Made by a program: the position numbers and the translations under genes. Shown here piece by piece: positions 12,201 through 38,300 of a stretch of 64,000 bases of DNA. Position 1 is the first letter of the stretch. Every line of letters starts with the position of its first letter. Under the pieces are notes generated by a model. That model was not told where the DNA came from. It was given only the letters and a program-made list of their open reading frames with translations, and did not search any database. The stretch is from Apostichopus japonicus. Its lineage: Eukaryota; Echinodermata; Holothuroidea; Aspidochirotida; Stichopodidae. The stretch lies in assembly GCF_037975245.1 (NCBI RefSeq), contig NC_092581.1, positions 11,497,303-11,561,302 on the forward strand, in the 5' to 3' direction.

Positions 12201-12263
12201 TGGAATAATTTATTTCTTATATTTCTTTTTTTCTTTCATAAGATATATATTTTCATGGTTATC

Positions 12264-12310
12264 TTGGGGGAGGGATTGTGGGGTGGGATGGGGTGGGGTT
12301 GGGTGGGTGC
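12264..12310 (+). other. G-quadruplex-prone tract
   Basis: Plus-strand run of at least seven G3-G5 blocks separated by 1-4 nt (GGGGTGGGATGGGGTGGGG and flanks). Sequence composition alone supports this; no function is implied. Confidence 0.6.
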
Positions 12311-13539
12311 TTTACATTGTACTATCTATGTTACAAAGGGACCAGACCAGAAAAGTATCCACTTATTTCTGGTTCCTCTACTTCCATCTCAAATATATTA
12401 TTTCAGTACTCAATATTTACTGTTTACTGTTTTTGATAACATCTATATTTATCTTATATTATTCAAAATGTAGAAAATGGAATGTAGCAAATAAACTTGA
12501 TAGAATACAAGAAGGGTGGATCGAGAGAACTTGAAACCACCAATTGACAGAGGCTGACCCATTCCGAATTGGCATGGGGTAAGGGGCGTCTCGGAAAGCC
12601 GAAAGCTAAATCTTTCCTGAACTTTCTCTAATTAGACTTCCAACTAATATATGTTGCTAATCCATAGCAGTTACTTTCACCATTCCCAGGTCGGCAAGCC
12701 AATCAGCGAACTTTATTTTGAAATATGAACATGCGTAGAACATAACCATTGTAGGCAACGCCTCCAACAACTTTCTGAAGGGCGCCGTTGCTACGTATTG
12801 CGTTGTTAACGATTTGTTTTATATCCCCGTTGCTACAAATCAGGACGTTTTTGCCCTACATGTTTTCTATAGCTCGATATCAAACGATAACTAAGAGTGT
12901 GTTAACAATTGTTTCTATATACGAGAAGAGAAAATATATGTTAAGCAAGTTAGAACATAACTTCTCTTTATAAATCTTTGAAAATGAAACTTGAACATCT
13001 AGCTATGATGAGTGTATATTATTATTGGACTTTTAAGTAGAAATCGCAAAAAGTGGTAAGTTGTAGTAAGTCAAAGGGATGCGTTATGTTAAAACAATAA
13101 TATAAACTATGGGCATAGTTGGTATCTCTTGGACAGCTTTAAGTTGACGAACATTTCATATGGGGTTAGGGAAGCAGATATTTAGCAAGGGTGCAGTAAA
13201 GGTGAATGGGGAAAGAGGGATTGGTGAAGGAAGGTAGACAGGCTCGACGAGAGAGGGTAAGTGTGGGCAAAGACCAGGACCCGGGGTCAATTAGGGGAAC
13301 CGAGGAAATGTGGCTTAAAAAACAATGTATGCTATTCTCATTTTCATGTTATATACTGTATAGATATCTTAAAATATAGGGCCCGTTATAGTTATCCCCT
13401 GGGCCAAACCTTGCTCGGGGGGGGGGGGTCGAAGGAGATATAGACTAGAAAGGCAATTATAAATTCAACCACTGCTAAGGAAAAATTTACAACTTTCGGA
13501 CACGAAAAGTAAAAACCAAAACATTTGTTCATAGACAAA

Positions 13540-13541
13540 CG

Positions 13542-13590
<49 letters not shown>
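13540..13590. repeat. (TA)n microsatellite
   Basis: About 25 TA dinucleotides with a single GTATA interruption. Confidence 0.9.
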
Positions 13591-13592
<2 letters not shown>

Positions 13593-14060
13593 ATATTTTT
13601 AATTTTTTAATTGATCAACATAATTACGTTAGTAGATATATTAATAGCTTATAGTTGTCTGAATATGTAATAATGCTTGTTATTAGTCGATATTATACAT
13701 AACAAGTGAAAACAATGTAAACATTTAACGAGAACAGAATCTAAAAAAATTATCAAATCTAAATTTATCAGTGTTAGAAGTGGCTTTATATATGTACATG
13801 AGATTCTGCCAAGTTATTATCATTTCCTTGATAGTAATATACATATTTTCTAAATGGACGGTATAAATGTCATGAATGAAGAACATTTGATCTATTGTAT
13901 TTAATATCTAACCTACAAAAGAACAATACCTCTCAAACTGACTGTCTTGCTCGTTTTATAATGTCTTGGTATTCAAGGAATGTTTTTATGCATGCTTTCT
14001 ATAAAAAAAAAACAATAATGACAACAACATCAGCAAAGACAATAGACAATGGTCTAGAAC

Positions 14061-14294
14061 AATGATCCGCAAACTTTTAGGTCACGACACAGGATCTTTA
14101 ATGAGCACTGAGCCACGACCCACGACCCACGACCCACCAGACCCCCATCAACCAGACCCTCACACACAAGACCCCCATCCACCAGAGTAGATGCTCAGAA
14201 TGTTTAAAACAAAGAAGGAACTCCTGCATGCGCCCTACCGAAACTTTTTCGCGACCCTCTCTTGGGTCACACCTCGTAAATTGCAGACCGTCAT
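14061..14294. mobile_element. Degenerate hAT-like MITE
   Basis: The left end AATGATCCGCAAACTTTT and the right end AAATTGCAGACCGTCAT are imperfectly inverted, resembling Charlie-type hAT ends. Flanking octamers TCTAGAAC (14053-14060) and TCTAGTGC (14295-14302) agree at 6 of 8 positions. The body repeats ACCCACGACCC. It is older than the other hAT copies. Confidence 0.5.
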
Positions 14295-14302
14295 TCTAGT
14301 GC

Positions 14303-14989
14303 TCAACTGTGCGTTTACTGTGCATTAACTTGCAAAGTTGACTATACTGCAGTATAATTGCATGTACAGTTGTTCACGTATAGTCGCTGTTTATATCACC
14401 AATGTTTATTTTCTCAAAGCAAAGATTGTAGTTAAGTCATAATTGGTTGTAGAGCGAGTCACAATTGGTTGCAGTCGATCGTACAAACTTCTTCGCTAAA
14501 CCAAATAAGAATTACGATTGCCTCAGTGTATGGAAACAACAACTGACTGACACATGAAATAAATTTCCGTTACCTTTCATTCGAGAGCAATGACCGGGGG
14601 GGCATTACTTCTGGTAATGACCGGGAGGGGGGAGGGGACATTACTTCTGGCAATGTTACAAGTCATTCTCTGAGACGAATAAAGGAAACTATAAAGAACG
14701 TCAAAGAAGACTTATCAGATATGATGGTTATATGGAATAGTTCTATATTCGAAAAAACGTTAATGTTAATGAGTTGGTATGATGTAGTCCAAACGTCAAT
14801 TTTCATTGTTTTTGTCCTTCTATCGGCATCACGCCAAAATGTCAATATTGAGATTCTTGTCATTTTGACGAATTGTTGAAATTTCATCAAAACGTCAATT
14901 GACATGTCCCTTATACTCTTCCGTAGATATGCTTTCGTTTTCGATGGTGTTCTGATATATACCGATAAACTATCTATCATTTGCTGAAC
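14303..14989. other. 3' flank of SLC22 gene B
   Basis: Likely 3'UTR and downstream DNA of the transporter on the minus strand. A TTTATT (AATAAA on the minus strand) at 14405-14410 is the clearest candidate poly(A) signal, 580 nt past the stop. A short duplicated phrase (CATTACTTCTGG, near 14602-14650) with G runs is also present. Confidence 0.4.
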
Positions 14990-27499
<12,510 letters not shown>

Positions 27500-27514
27500 C
27501 TTGGACTTAATTCT

Positions 27515-30500
27515 GGAAGAGAAAAGGTGAAGTAGAAAATATTCATCAAGTTGATGTTACCGCGATAACCTAATGCACCCCTCTCCCTACCCCACCCCCA
27601 ACCCCTACCCCCCAAAGCTTCTAGAATAGTTACCATGGTCACGTGTTGTAAATATCAAAACTATTGTTTCTGTTATAGCGATATATGCTTTGAACGTTTG
27701 GTTCCAATGCTATCATTTGATGCCGTCGTTTGCTGACTGAGCAAGGCATTCGTTTTTTATATTTTTATTTTTTTTATTTTGATACCCATCAAGCGATGCT
27801 TCTCTATGCTTCAGCTTAACAGACCCTTTTTAATCAAGTCAGGTAATGGTGAAAATACCACAGTTCTAATCTTTTGTAGCATTTTCTCTCCAAATGTGTT
27901 ATGTAATTTGACACTTTTATGAAACAACAATTGAATTTGTTCGCCTGGTTGTATCGCTGAGCCCATCGTAGTCAATGCGTCGAGAGTCAAGCCCCGGGGT
28001 CAATTATGTTACCGGACCCGTTTTTTTAACTGTTCATGTATCCCATATTTTCCCGGGTCTACAAATTGATCCCGGGTCCAGTGGCTGTAGTCCTCTATAT
28101 GACTCCTCCCCTCATTTGCCAACAAATGTTAATATCCTCAAGGACACAGATCTCGAGTGCTAATTCGGCACTGAGTTTCGCGAAATAAAGATAAGCTTTT
28201 CGGGCCCAAGCTCTCTACCTTACGTTACTTTCTTGTCATCAGTATCTCGAGTATATATACCTACTCGATAATTATTTAGACTAAACCATCTATCGCATAG
28301 GTGTGGTATATATGGCATTCGTACATAATTTATTTTTAATCCCTGCACAATATCCTTCATGGAGAGGGATATCGTGCCATGTAATAAAAACTAGAATTTT
28401 TGCGGCGCTTTCACTCTGTTGCCAAGCTTTCAAAGTTATGAATACTGTATGGTCCATTGGGCGTGCGCAAATGGTGTAGCTGTGGAATTCACACCCTCCA
28501 CCCCAACCCCACCCACATCCTCCACACCTCTGTTTGTCAGTCGGGGATTATTTTTCAGTCTCGGGATTTTATGCATCCACCCGGGGACATCCACCACCCC
28601 CCTTCCTTCCCAGCCTTTTGTTTTCAACTACACACAAAATAATAACTAGCGACACGTTGCGTTTAGGGCTATATACTTAAACCGAATTTATAGTCCAAAT
28701 ATACCGTAAAATGCATTTTTAGAGTTATTATTGAATTTGAAAAAAATGACTTGATCTCCTTATATCAGCGTTAGAGAGTCTCTATGTATCGTCACCATGT
28801 GTTTTGGAATGTTTACTAGTATCTCGTCTCGTTGGGCAAATGAGTGGTGGTTCATGGATTACGACGTTAACGATATAAACCATATATTTTATAATAAAAA
28901 TATTTAAAAAATGTGGAAAGGAGCCAGTTTGAGATGTACCGTAGGCCGGTTTTACACGACGGGTATAAAACTATTTTTTTTTTGTTCAAATGAATCAATC
29001 TTTAACTGTTATTTTAGTTTTATTTATATTGGGACAGATAAAGTAATTCGCAAACAAAATTGAAAAAGATAAAGATATCGTAATAACCGAGATATAACGG
29101 CATTCATATATGATTCTAAGCCATCATATTTTAATGAATGTGATATAACTAATTCAAAACCACTATACAGAAGACTATATCAAGTGCAATAAAATAAATA
29201 CAAGTGGTATTCTTTTTTTCGGCTTGCAAGACTGAGAGGGAAAAAAATGTGAAACACATTTGCATTGCTCGATAAACAACAAATGCAAATTTAAGAAACA
29301 ACCAACTTATAGAAATGGAGACACACATGAAAACATTAATTGGTTGATACTTACATATATACATGCAACACATGTGCGGTATCTCCACAGTAAAACCAAC
29401 AACAGTAGTTGCTACAAGCGTATCCAGGTGCTTATCTGTAACTGAACGTTCTTGATCTGCTCAAGTGCACTGGCTTCGGTGGTTTAGAACCTATTAAAGT
29501 CCTGCCCCTCGATAGTGTTGTGTATGTATATATAATTAGCTGACGACATATACGTGAGCAAAACGTTACACACTAATACGTTACCGAGACGAGTACATAC
29601 AAGTTATGATAGAGTTTTATTTTTACTAGATTGTCTAGTGATATACTATGCCAAAAACTAAACCAGTCTACAATGTCATCAACATAAACGCGTGTGGTGG
29701 GGGGGGGGGGGGGTGGGATAGGAGGAGTGTGCGGGATGATATTACACAAAAGACACCTACCCTAACGGGAATTTATGGGACTTTCTACTGCTAGACTTCC
29801 CGTCAAGTAACCTTAATTATAATTTCCCCTCCCTTACTCCATATCTGTTTGCTTCTTCCCGTCGCCTTTCTTTGCCCCCCACCCCCCCTGTTACCCTTAC
29901 CATTTTCGTCTTCCCGTCGAACCGAATTTCACAACCACTGCAAAAATCAGAGTGTCATACCCTTTAATATATATTAACAGTTATAGCACCTGTCGGTGCT
30001 TTAGTGTCCTTCCAGTGAATTTTTCAATAACAACTTCCTGGTCATTCATCTTTAACCCTAGATGGAAAGCGGGCCTGGGTATAGGGTCTCAGGGGTCACA
30101 TCTACTTCGGCGACTGCATTGTAACCTTCGTAAGCAGGTGTACGGGATGCAGCCAACCGGTGCAGGAGTAATACATGTCTGCTGTGCGGGCAAGCCACTG
30201 TGCGGCATTCCTCCCTGTCTGTACTCGTAAAAAGCTGTCTAAGGTCAGGTTCTGGGATTTTCTCTTTTAGCTTTTCCTTGCAATTTTCTCAGTACTTACT
30301 TCAGTTGTTTGAGACAGTTTCTTTTAGCAGGTTGTACACTGCTGCATCCATTTATTGTGTATTGGTGACAACACTGTTTTATACGCTTACCAGCCTCTCT
30401 TTTTGGGTTTACAGTTTGTTTGTCCTGGCTAATTAATAGTTCGTAAGTACTCGATGTTTTGCTTTTGTTCACTAGAAGTTAGGAAATGTCATGTTACTGA

Positions 30501-30611
30501 GGTGACATCAATTGTTTAAAATGTTGATTACATATAAGGCGTATATAATCACCTTATTTATCGGCAACTCAATATGTACCATGAGAACACAGTTACATAC
30601 TATGTGTTTGC
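27515..30611. other. Gene-poor interval upstream of SLC22 gene B
   Basis: Probable 5'UTR exon and promoter of SLC22 gene B lie here, but I cannot place them. It holds a T/A-rich tract near 27750-27780, pyrimidine-rich stretches at 28490-28620 and a 16-bp G run around 29698-29713. No other gene or RNA was recognised. Confidence 0.4.
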
Positions 30612-30619
30612 TCACCGTT

Positions 30620-31004
30620 CAGTGGCGGAGCGTCCATACAGTCAGAGGGCAAATGCCCCCCCCCCCCTCCCTGACGGACTCAAATGGTTTGCTGACGCCC
30701 TTTTCAGCTTTTTACCACTTTTTATTTATTCCCGATCATTGACTTTTTTATTGCGCTCTCATCTACCTATTGACATTTGTCACATTTTGTTTGCGATGAC
30801 ACCTATTTATTCTTCATTTATCTGCAAATTAGGAAATTGCAAGGCCAGGAAAGGGTAATTTCCGGCGATCTAGGGAGTATCTTTACTCAAAAAATTTCTG
30901 TACGCTCCGCACCAACCTGTGGTGGCGCTCCGCTTAGATAGTGTCGAAAGCGTCCCTTCAAACCATTCTCGCCCCCTTGACCAATTCCCCTAGCTCCGCC
31001 ACTG
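30620..31004. mobile_element. hAT-like MITE, intact TSD
   Basis: Ends CAGTGGCGGAGC and GCTCCGCCACTG are perfectly inverted over 12 bp. Perfect 8-bp duplication TCACCGTT (30612-30619, 31005-31012). It is 385 bp, with a body homologous to the MITEs at 22446 and 3496 (AAGGCC, GGCGATCTAGGGAG, GTGGTGGCGCTCCGCTTAGA). Confidence 0.9.
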
Positions 31005-31012
31005 TCACCGTT

Positions 31013-32230
31013 ATCATGACAGTTGTATTGTGTTGCTATATATCGGATGTGATATTATACTTCATGTTCTAATTAACTGACTTATTTAGCCCGAGGCATG
31101 TAGTTTCTATCGTCCAGTTCTTGGGTGTTATCGGTTAGATTAATATGTTAATCAGTTAGTTCATCTGAAGGTACATTTCTGTAGTAGGGTTATTACATGA
31201 AACCGACTAAATTCTCATTTATATTATCATACTCAGTCATAGTGATTCTATATACTCATCATAACCGACAATGTTAGCACGACACTGTTCGGAGTACGAG
31301 CATTATCGTATTTAGTTTAGTAATTAATTTCATAATGTTGTAGTATTTTTATAAATCATTTACATTGTTTCACAGTTTTAACACACAAATACAAGTTGGG
31401 AAATACAAAAAAACTACACCTGTCTTTGCCTCATTTTTTAACTGGTTAGCTGGCTGTCTAGCACACATATAATACGCGAGTGAGGGCAGCACAGTAAAAG
31501 AACTGATAGCCAATCAGAGACTACCCACAAGCATGAGCACACGGTCGGGCAAGCAGTTCCGGGAAAACGGAGGAGGAACCCGCCGTAATGTTACATTTCC
31601 TTGTCCTCGATCTCTGCCCCCCCCCCCCCCACAATTCCTATTCCCTGTGTCCAATTTGTTATGCTCGTTTTCCCCTCTTCGCTCATACCGTCATCCTTCC
31701 CTCTCCCTACCGCCGTTTTATCTCATTCCAACCACCTCACCACACCCCACCCCACCCCCCACCAATTCCCCTTACCACTTCACCTCACCACCTCTCCCTC
31801 CCCGAGTAATTGCTGCTTGCAAAATACGTAGCACTGTGTGTTCCATTCAGGAATTTCACACACACAAAAATTCATTGTGTATATTAGAAAGTATAACTTC
31901 AACAAGATGGTTAGAGGTACAGTCCCTTTAAGCAGTTAAGTACCACATTAGACATCTAAGTTAGATAAAGCCGAAAGATAGCGACACGTTTAAAGAGAAG
32001 AATCTCTTGGAATTAGGTAAGTAAACAAATAGTATCAGTCATAACAAACAATTTAGTACGGCATTATATGTTACTTAATGATATCCAGGTACCTGTTTCG
32101 GCTTCTTATAATGAGAGAAAAATACCAGAGGTCTACCATAGCCTGTGTTAAAGTAGCATGTGGTCACAGTGCAGGCCATATGCAGGCTATATGAATTATT
32201 TGAAATGTCACTCAGTTACATCCGTTATTA
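31013..32230. other. Intergenic, nothing recognised
   Basis: Contains a C run (31617-31630) and a CT/CCAC-rich stretch (31660-31800) that gives overlapping Pro/Ser-rich open frames without coding character. Confidence 0.4.
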
Positions 32231-32231
32231 T

Positions 32232-32545
32232 ATATAGTTAAAGTTAAAGTTGAAGGCCCCCACACACGACTTCACAACAATTACATGTCACACCCACACA
32301 TCAAAGTGTGCACAATTCTACAATCTCCCCATCCACGTGTCTCCGGGGGACTTCCCATAGGGTGCAGCCACAAAGCGGGGAGCACGCACCTACATTTACA
32401 AGTTACCTCGCAAGTCATATACAATGGAGAATTACGTGCCTTCCTTGCTAAGGACACGCCGTAATGGTCTGGCCAGGAATCGAACCTGCAAACCTTCAAA
32501 GTCCACTGCTTTGACCACTTGACTACAATGCTTACAAAGTCAACA
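32232..32545 (-). mobile_element. tRNA-derived SINE (minus strand)
   Basis: On the minus strand: A box TAGTCAAGTGG (about 32525-32515), B box GGTTCGATTCC (32486-32476), a GC-rich body, and a tail of AACTTTAACTTTAACT type at 32232-32250. The tRNA-like head is degenerate. Confidence 0.7.
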
Positions 32546-32564
32546 GAGTACAAGTATGTCAATT

Positions 32565-32790
32565 AACCTTCCCGTGAGTACCGCACAAGGTAGTAAGGAC
32601 GAGTACTGCTATATCATTTTCTTTTCACATGAGTACGAGTATAAGCACGAGGCTCTCTAAAGCATGCACGAGTACTGGAGTAGTATAGTACCAATGTTAT
32701 AGTACCAATGTTATATTTTCACAGTACCCCGAGTACAAGGACGAGTACAACTCCAAGACTCACGAGTACAGACAATTAGGCAGAATGAAA
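32565..32790. repeat. Diverged GAGTAC-rich repeat, locus 2
   Basis: At least ten GAGTAC or GAGTACGAGTA motifs in about 225 bp. It includes a short tandem copy of AGTACCAATGTTAT at 32687-32715. Confidence 0.55.
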
Positions 32791-33342
32791 TAGTTCAGTA
32801 TGAAATAGTTTAAGAAATCACTACAAGTCTGAATATTAGTCGTCATAAATGGATAAAAAAAAATGGTAATGGTGTTTGCCGATTAACCATGTAAAGCCAC
32901 AAGATAATCCCCACCCCCACCCCACCCCCACACCACAAAAAGGACTAACATCCTGAGAGCAGTCTTAAAACGTCGTTGATTCTTTTCGAATACACTCACA
33001 TGGAAGGGGTGCCGGGGTGGGTGGTGGAGATGCTTCTTTTTTGTTAAATAATTTTCACAATTTATTCCCTTTTAATGACTCGTTCAAAAAAAAAAGGTTC
33101 TAACCTATAATTTAGTATAGATCTTGTAAACTGCGTCACGGTGTTTGAAATCTAACGTTTTCACAGCGAAAGGGTAAATTTTTAGGGACTAGACAGCAAA
33201 TAATTAACTTTATTATTATTTTCAAGAATGGAAGTAACACACTATGTAGTCGTTCTTAACGACTTATAAGCTTTGCTGTGTTTGTAAGCCACATAAACCA
33301 CACCAGGCTACTAATGCAATCCCTTTTCAACTCATATTATTG
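32791..33342. other. Intergenic, nothing recognised
   Basis: AT-rich DNA with a short CCCCA run at 32910-32935. No gene or element end identified. Confidence 0.4.
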
Positions 33343-33350
33343 CTTTAAGG

Positions 33351-33718
33351 CTAGTGTGGGCAACCAACGGCCCTCGGGCCACATGCGGCCCGCCAGTGAT
33401 TTTTTTCGGCCCTTGAGATGTCTCAAGAAAAAGAAAACAAAAATCAATCTATTTTACATCATCATAAAAACCGAGCCAGCTGCTTAGAATTTATCGGCAC
33501 TAATGATGCTGTCAGGTAGGCCTATTATCCCCATTCATTATCAACTGTACTGTATTGACATTATGTTTTTGTGAACACAGATTAAGCACACATACATATT
33601 GCTTGAAAGTCCCGAATCAAAGGTTAGAAATCAACAGCAGGTCGTTGGTTAGGTGCGGCCCAGTCAATTTTCACTCCTTATATCTGGCCCATTAATTCAA
33701 AAAGGTTGCCCACCCCTG
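33351..33718. mobile_element. hAT (Charlie-like) MITE, intact TSD
   Basis: Left end CTAGTGTGGGCAACC; right end GGTTGCCCACCCCTG. Perfect 8-bp duplication CTTTAAGG (33343-33350, 33719-33726). It is 368 bp. The subterminal AACGGCCCTCGGGCC is shared with the element at 8834. Confidence 0.88.
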
Positions 33719-33975
33719 CTTTAAGGCATTGTTTTTTAACACGTGGCTATAGTTTTTTGAATAACTGCAATATTTTATTTGAAATATGAGTATATAACCT
33801 TCCTTTTTATTGATACCTTTGTAATAGGACAACTTTCTGTATACAACTTAGTAATTATTTTGAGGAAATTATCATATGAGACATTGACATTATCAGCTCT
33901 ATAAACCGTGTCCCATGATTCCTGGCTTAATTAACTTATCATGAAAGAGTTTCATGGATGTATCATCACTTTGCC

Positions 33976-34710
33976 TCATGTAAATACACCCCTCGCTCGG
34001 CCTGTGACTATCTCTTGCATTGGGCCCATAATTACCAAAAAGACTGAAAGGTGGTCACTTACATCATTTATGAGTAAACCGCTGCATAACTGAATACATA
34101 GAACATTGGTAAAAATATTGTCAGTCAATGTCGCAGAATGACAGGTTATACGTGTTGGTCTAGTTATTGACAGAAACAGACCTAAGCTGAAAAGTCCATC
34201 CAAAAATTTTCGAGTACCGTTTGGATGTTCATAGTTAAAAAAGATTTATGTTAAATTCCCCACACAAGTATAACACATCACATCTTTTCAGTGTGCCTGT
34301 ATACTTTCTCAAGTGTGTCATTCAATATATATCAACAACTGAATTGGGATATCTGTATAGGCAATTAACTATTATGTTCTTCTTATTTTTAACAGAAAAC
34401 CTCAATCGATATACATTCAAGCACGTCATTTATATGCAAAACTCATATTATTCAAACTTTGAAAGTTTAAAGTATAACAGACATAAAGAGCAACTCCACC
34501 TCCTCTTTTATAATTTCTATATGACACATATCATACCCATGAATTTGATATAGTGCTGTATTTGACTTAGAGTTGAACCAAGTCTCGCTGATGGCTACAA
34601 TATCAAAATCATGATCCAACTCTTTCAAATAATTATTCAAGCTAGGGAGAAATTTGCGTTAAGACTTCTACAGTTAATATGTACAATAGACAATCCTTTA
34701 CAATCTTGTT
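33976..34710 (-). pseudogene. LINE fossil: APE-type endonuclease region
   Basis: Minus-strand translation gives the order expected for a non-LTR retrotransposon endonuclease: LSIVHINCRSLN (about 34700), then DHDFDIVAISETWFN (about 34610), then TRPTRITCHSATLTDNIFTN and DVSDHLSVF (34170-34040). At least two frameshifts and stops break the frame, and there is no reverse transcriptase segment. Family (CR1/L2/jockey-like) is not resolved. Confidence 0.8.
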
Positions 34711-37700
34711 TAGTACTTTTAAACTGATTATCAGTATAATATTTACAGGTTACATTACCGTAAGGTTTTAAATAGATTATTTTCCACATCAATTTCCAGC
34801 TCCAGCACCGTTATATAGTCAAACTTATGTTTGTAGCTCAGTTATAGTGCCCCCTCCCCCCCTCCCCGATAATAAAAAATCAGCAAGGTCAGACCCTTGG
34901 GTCGCTTCTTGGATTCCTCCCCCTCCTTTTACTACTGATGACTAAATATTTGATTGTCTCAACATTTTACCAGAGTGAACATCGCGAGACTGATCTTAAA
35001 CATATCTTCTCTGCCTAAGTTCCTATATTATAATGCTACATGTCTTATCATAGAAGTGTATAGTATACTAGGTTATGCTTGCACCGTGTCATGTGTGCAG
35101 TGTTATTTCTTCCCAGATGTAGCTTTGTTATTAGTAGTCTAGTAGTCTATTTACTCAAGAAGTAGAACTTTATCTCACAAAGATGGGCATACGATAATTA
35201 CTGTTATCTCACTAAATACACACATATATAAAACACTCCTGGTTACCGATTAGCGAATAAATATTATCCCATGCACTCCGTGATGGAAAATTCCCAGCCA
35301 ACTACCAAATTGCTCAGATATAATAAAGTGGAAAATCCTCAAACATTTTACGTAATTTTAGTCAATGTTTAAAACCATACATGACTATACCATTTTAGGA
35401 CTTTGGTACTGATCCAGTTACGCGATTTGTATAGCACCAACTATATATGCGTTTGGCTGCTGAAATACCCAAAGGTTATCAAAATTAACTTGATTAACAA
35501 AATCGTAAAAACAAGGAGGATATCAAGCCAGGCAAAATTCGGACACCATGGTGGTGACCACGCCTATAGCTAACATCACATTGCACATGTAACACATATA
35601 TCTAGCATACTCGAAGTCAACACTGGTCATACATTATTGGCCCCAGATATGCTAGAAAGTCTAATTATGGTCACTCATATTCGAGGTACAACCCGTTGTT
35701 TCCTTTCATTCTCAAAGCATTGTTTAATACTCAATCATTTAAACGTTTCATTGAGCTCTCTTCAATGTCTCGACAAAATTTGGAGTTTCAGAATGTACCC
35801 ACCCCTACCTGGAAACATGTGATTTAACGGAAATAATGCGAAAAATCTGGAAAACAATCTCGATAACCGCTTGAGTAGATTTGGCAGGCTCTCATTTGAT
35901 GACTATATTATAAACGACGGTTACGTGATAATAAAGCAGCCTATAATTCTTTTCAGCTTCCTTGCACAAGAGAAATTGCAGAGAAATGCCAACATCTAGG
36001 CTATAGTCAGTGGCGGTTACACGGTAGGGAGGAAGTGATAGTTAAGAGAACAGCGGCAATAAAACAACAGAGCACTAGGATGATTGCATCATTGACGTTT
36101 TATGTAAAAGCAATTAATTCTGGGAGCAGCTGTACAGTTTACGCGCGAGATTTACAGGAGGCTCTATTGTGGATCTACAGCTGCTATTACTCCGACGTCA
36201 TACATAGGTGGGTAACCTGACGAAAGTCTTTGCAGACAGTTCAAGCATCGCCCCACCACCAACCACCCCCCCCCCCCTTCCGCGATCTCCTCCTCGTTAT
36301 ACTATTACAAACACACATGCACGCATATATTCTCCTACCCACCCTATACATACACACACGCACATGCTCCTTTAAATGGTGCTTAATCTTACCGACGTAC
36401 GAGGCCAGAAAATGTCAGTAAGCTTGCCAGGCTAAACGGAATTCCATATAAACTTTTCGTCATTGTTGGCAAAAGCAGTGCTCTGTTATATACACTGGCG
36501 TGATCTGGAGTTATCTTTCCAAACTTAGTGGCTCAGATCTTTCAACCCGTCTGGACTAACTTGTCTAAAAGTAAAAGTAACATATATTACAATTTGCTGG
36601 TAATTACTAAAAAAAGTAATAATTTGCTCAAGAATAAAAAAAAAAGATTTTTAAATTTAAAGGAGCATTGCCAACATTAGACATTTGATAAATTGGAAGC
36701 TAGGAAAGGCATAACGACGTACATTAACGGAACTAATTTTTGTTTTGTTTTTTGTTTTGATTAAAATCTAGTTCCAAAGTATCTCACAAATCCTGCTGGA
36801 CAGATTCTCTTGTGGGTGGTCTAATATTGGTGTTCCATATACGTCAGATTGTTTTGATACCAGTGAGTGATAACACAGAGATCGTGTCGCAACTTCATAA
36901 ATTAAACAAATAAAATCGATCTTTTTTTTAGTCGAAGATTGATTAGCTCGATAAAATGCTATTCAACAAGGTCAAGGAGACAGCCATTGTCTTTAACTAA
37001 AAGAACCAAAGAAATAGGATGACTTTAGTCGACACAGATGAAAACAAAGCACACACACATACATACACACACGTACACACACACTCACACGTCTTTTTCA
37101 CATTTCTAATACAATATCTCATCTCCCTATACATTACATCTAGGGAGATGAGATACAAAAGTGTACTCAGTAACATATGGAGGGAACGAGTCCCACCCTT
37201 CCCCCCCCCCCCGACACACACAAACAACAACACATTCCCAGCCACTCGTCCGAAAATCCCCAATCAAGCATGAAACGTTTTGCAGGGTAGCAATGTAATC
37301 ATAAAAGCTGACTATAGTATAGGAAATCAAGTTGAAGTAAAATAGACAAGTTAATAAGTTTTCTGATTGGAAGCGTAAACAAAAATAGAGAGCTAGTACC
37401 GGGCTGAGGAAAAGAACTGACTTCACGGGGTTGGAGGGGGGGGGGGGGCTGTCCCAGCCCTGGCAATACCTCCTTTCAGGAGTATATAGGGAAGAGTGGG
37501 AACAGGAGCGAATATTTGAAGGTGTCTCCCAACACCTGCCCTCACCACTCTCCCAGCTCCTGTGTACGTAAATGATTATAATACCTGATAGGTACTGGAC
37601 GCAAACGACTCACCTGAAGATAATTATATTAGTTAAAACCCAACCGTATTTATGTAATGGCCATGTTGCCTTTTTGACCTGATTATACTTTTGCAATTGG

Positions 37701-37980
37701 TGTACACGCACGTCACAGTAACATGATATTAACCTAAAGAAAGAATTTCCAAACACGAAAAATACACAAAATAGTACTATATTGATCAGTTTTGCGAATT
37801 AAGAAACGTATGTTTAATAACGTCATACTATCAATATGCACTCTTCACTGTTTGGGAAAGAAAATAATATTACCAATCAAGATTTTTGCGACAAGATTTT
37901 TTTTGTGCGGGAAGTAAAAAAGATGGCGCTAGTTAAGTAATAGTTGTTAAATATATTAAATATGAAAATGGCATTTATAA
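34711..37980. other. Gene-poor interval
   Basis: No gene recognised. Contains C runs at 34850-34865, 36264-36275 and 37199-37212, a (CA)n tract at about 37041-37092, and a hairpin with 15-bp perfect arms at 37115-37129 and 37141-37155 around an 11-nt loop. Confidence 0.4.
37041..37092. repeat. (CA)n-type microsatellite
   Basis: ACACACAC units with T and G interruptions. Confidence 0.8.
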
Positions 37981-37984
37981 GCTT

Positions 37985-38300
37985 CCGTTGGTACATTTTC
38001 AGGAGGATAGCGGCCCATTGGGCAACGTATTCAGTGGACATGGGCTGCACACATGCTGGGTCGCAGAATGTGTTTCGGCCCTCTGGACAAAGGCAAGGAT
38101 TCACGCACGCCACCTAGGACGCTTCTGATCGACCTCTGACCAACCGATCCTCCTCGAATCCTTCCGGGTTCGTTTACGACAACAAGCGAGCCATGCACGG
38201 GATCCTATAGTACTAAATCCTATCCCACTAAAAGTACTATACCTACAGCCGGAGGTATTATCGCCTTCAGCCTGTCTCGAACCCTAGGCATTTTATGGCA
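37985..38300 (-). mobile_element. tRNA-derived SINE, copy 2
   Basis: Long similarity to 15890-16150, including CACACATGC, CAAGGATTCACGCAC, CGACAACAAG, ACAGCCGGA.ATTAT and TCTCGAACCCTAG (B box GGTTCGAGAC on the minus strand near 38285). Both copies share orientation. Confidence 0.6.

Larger units (their letters stand above)
10659..14052. other. Intergenic, simple repeats only
   Basis: No gene recognised. It contains a G-rich tract at about 10868-10884, a strong run of G3-G5 blocks at 12264-12310, a 10-bp G run at 13418-13428 and a (TA)n array at about 13540-13590. Confidence 0.45.
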
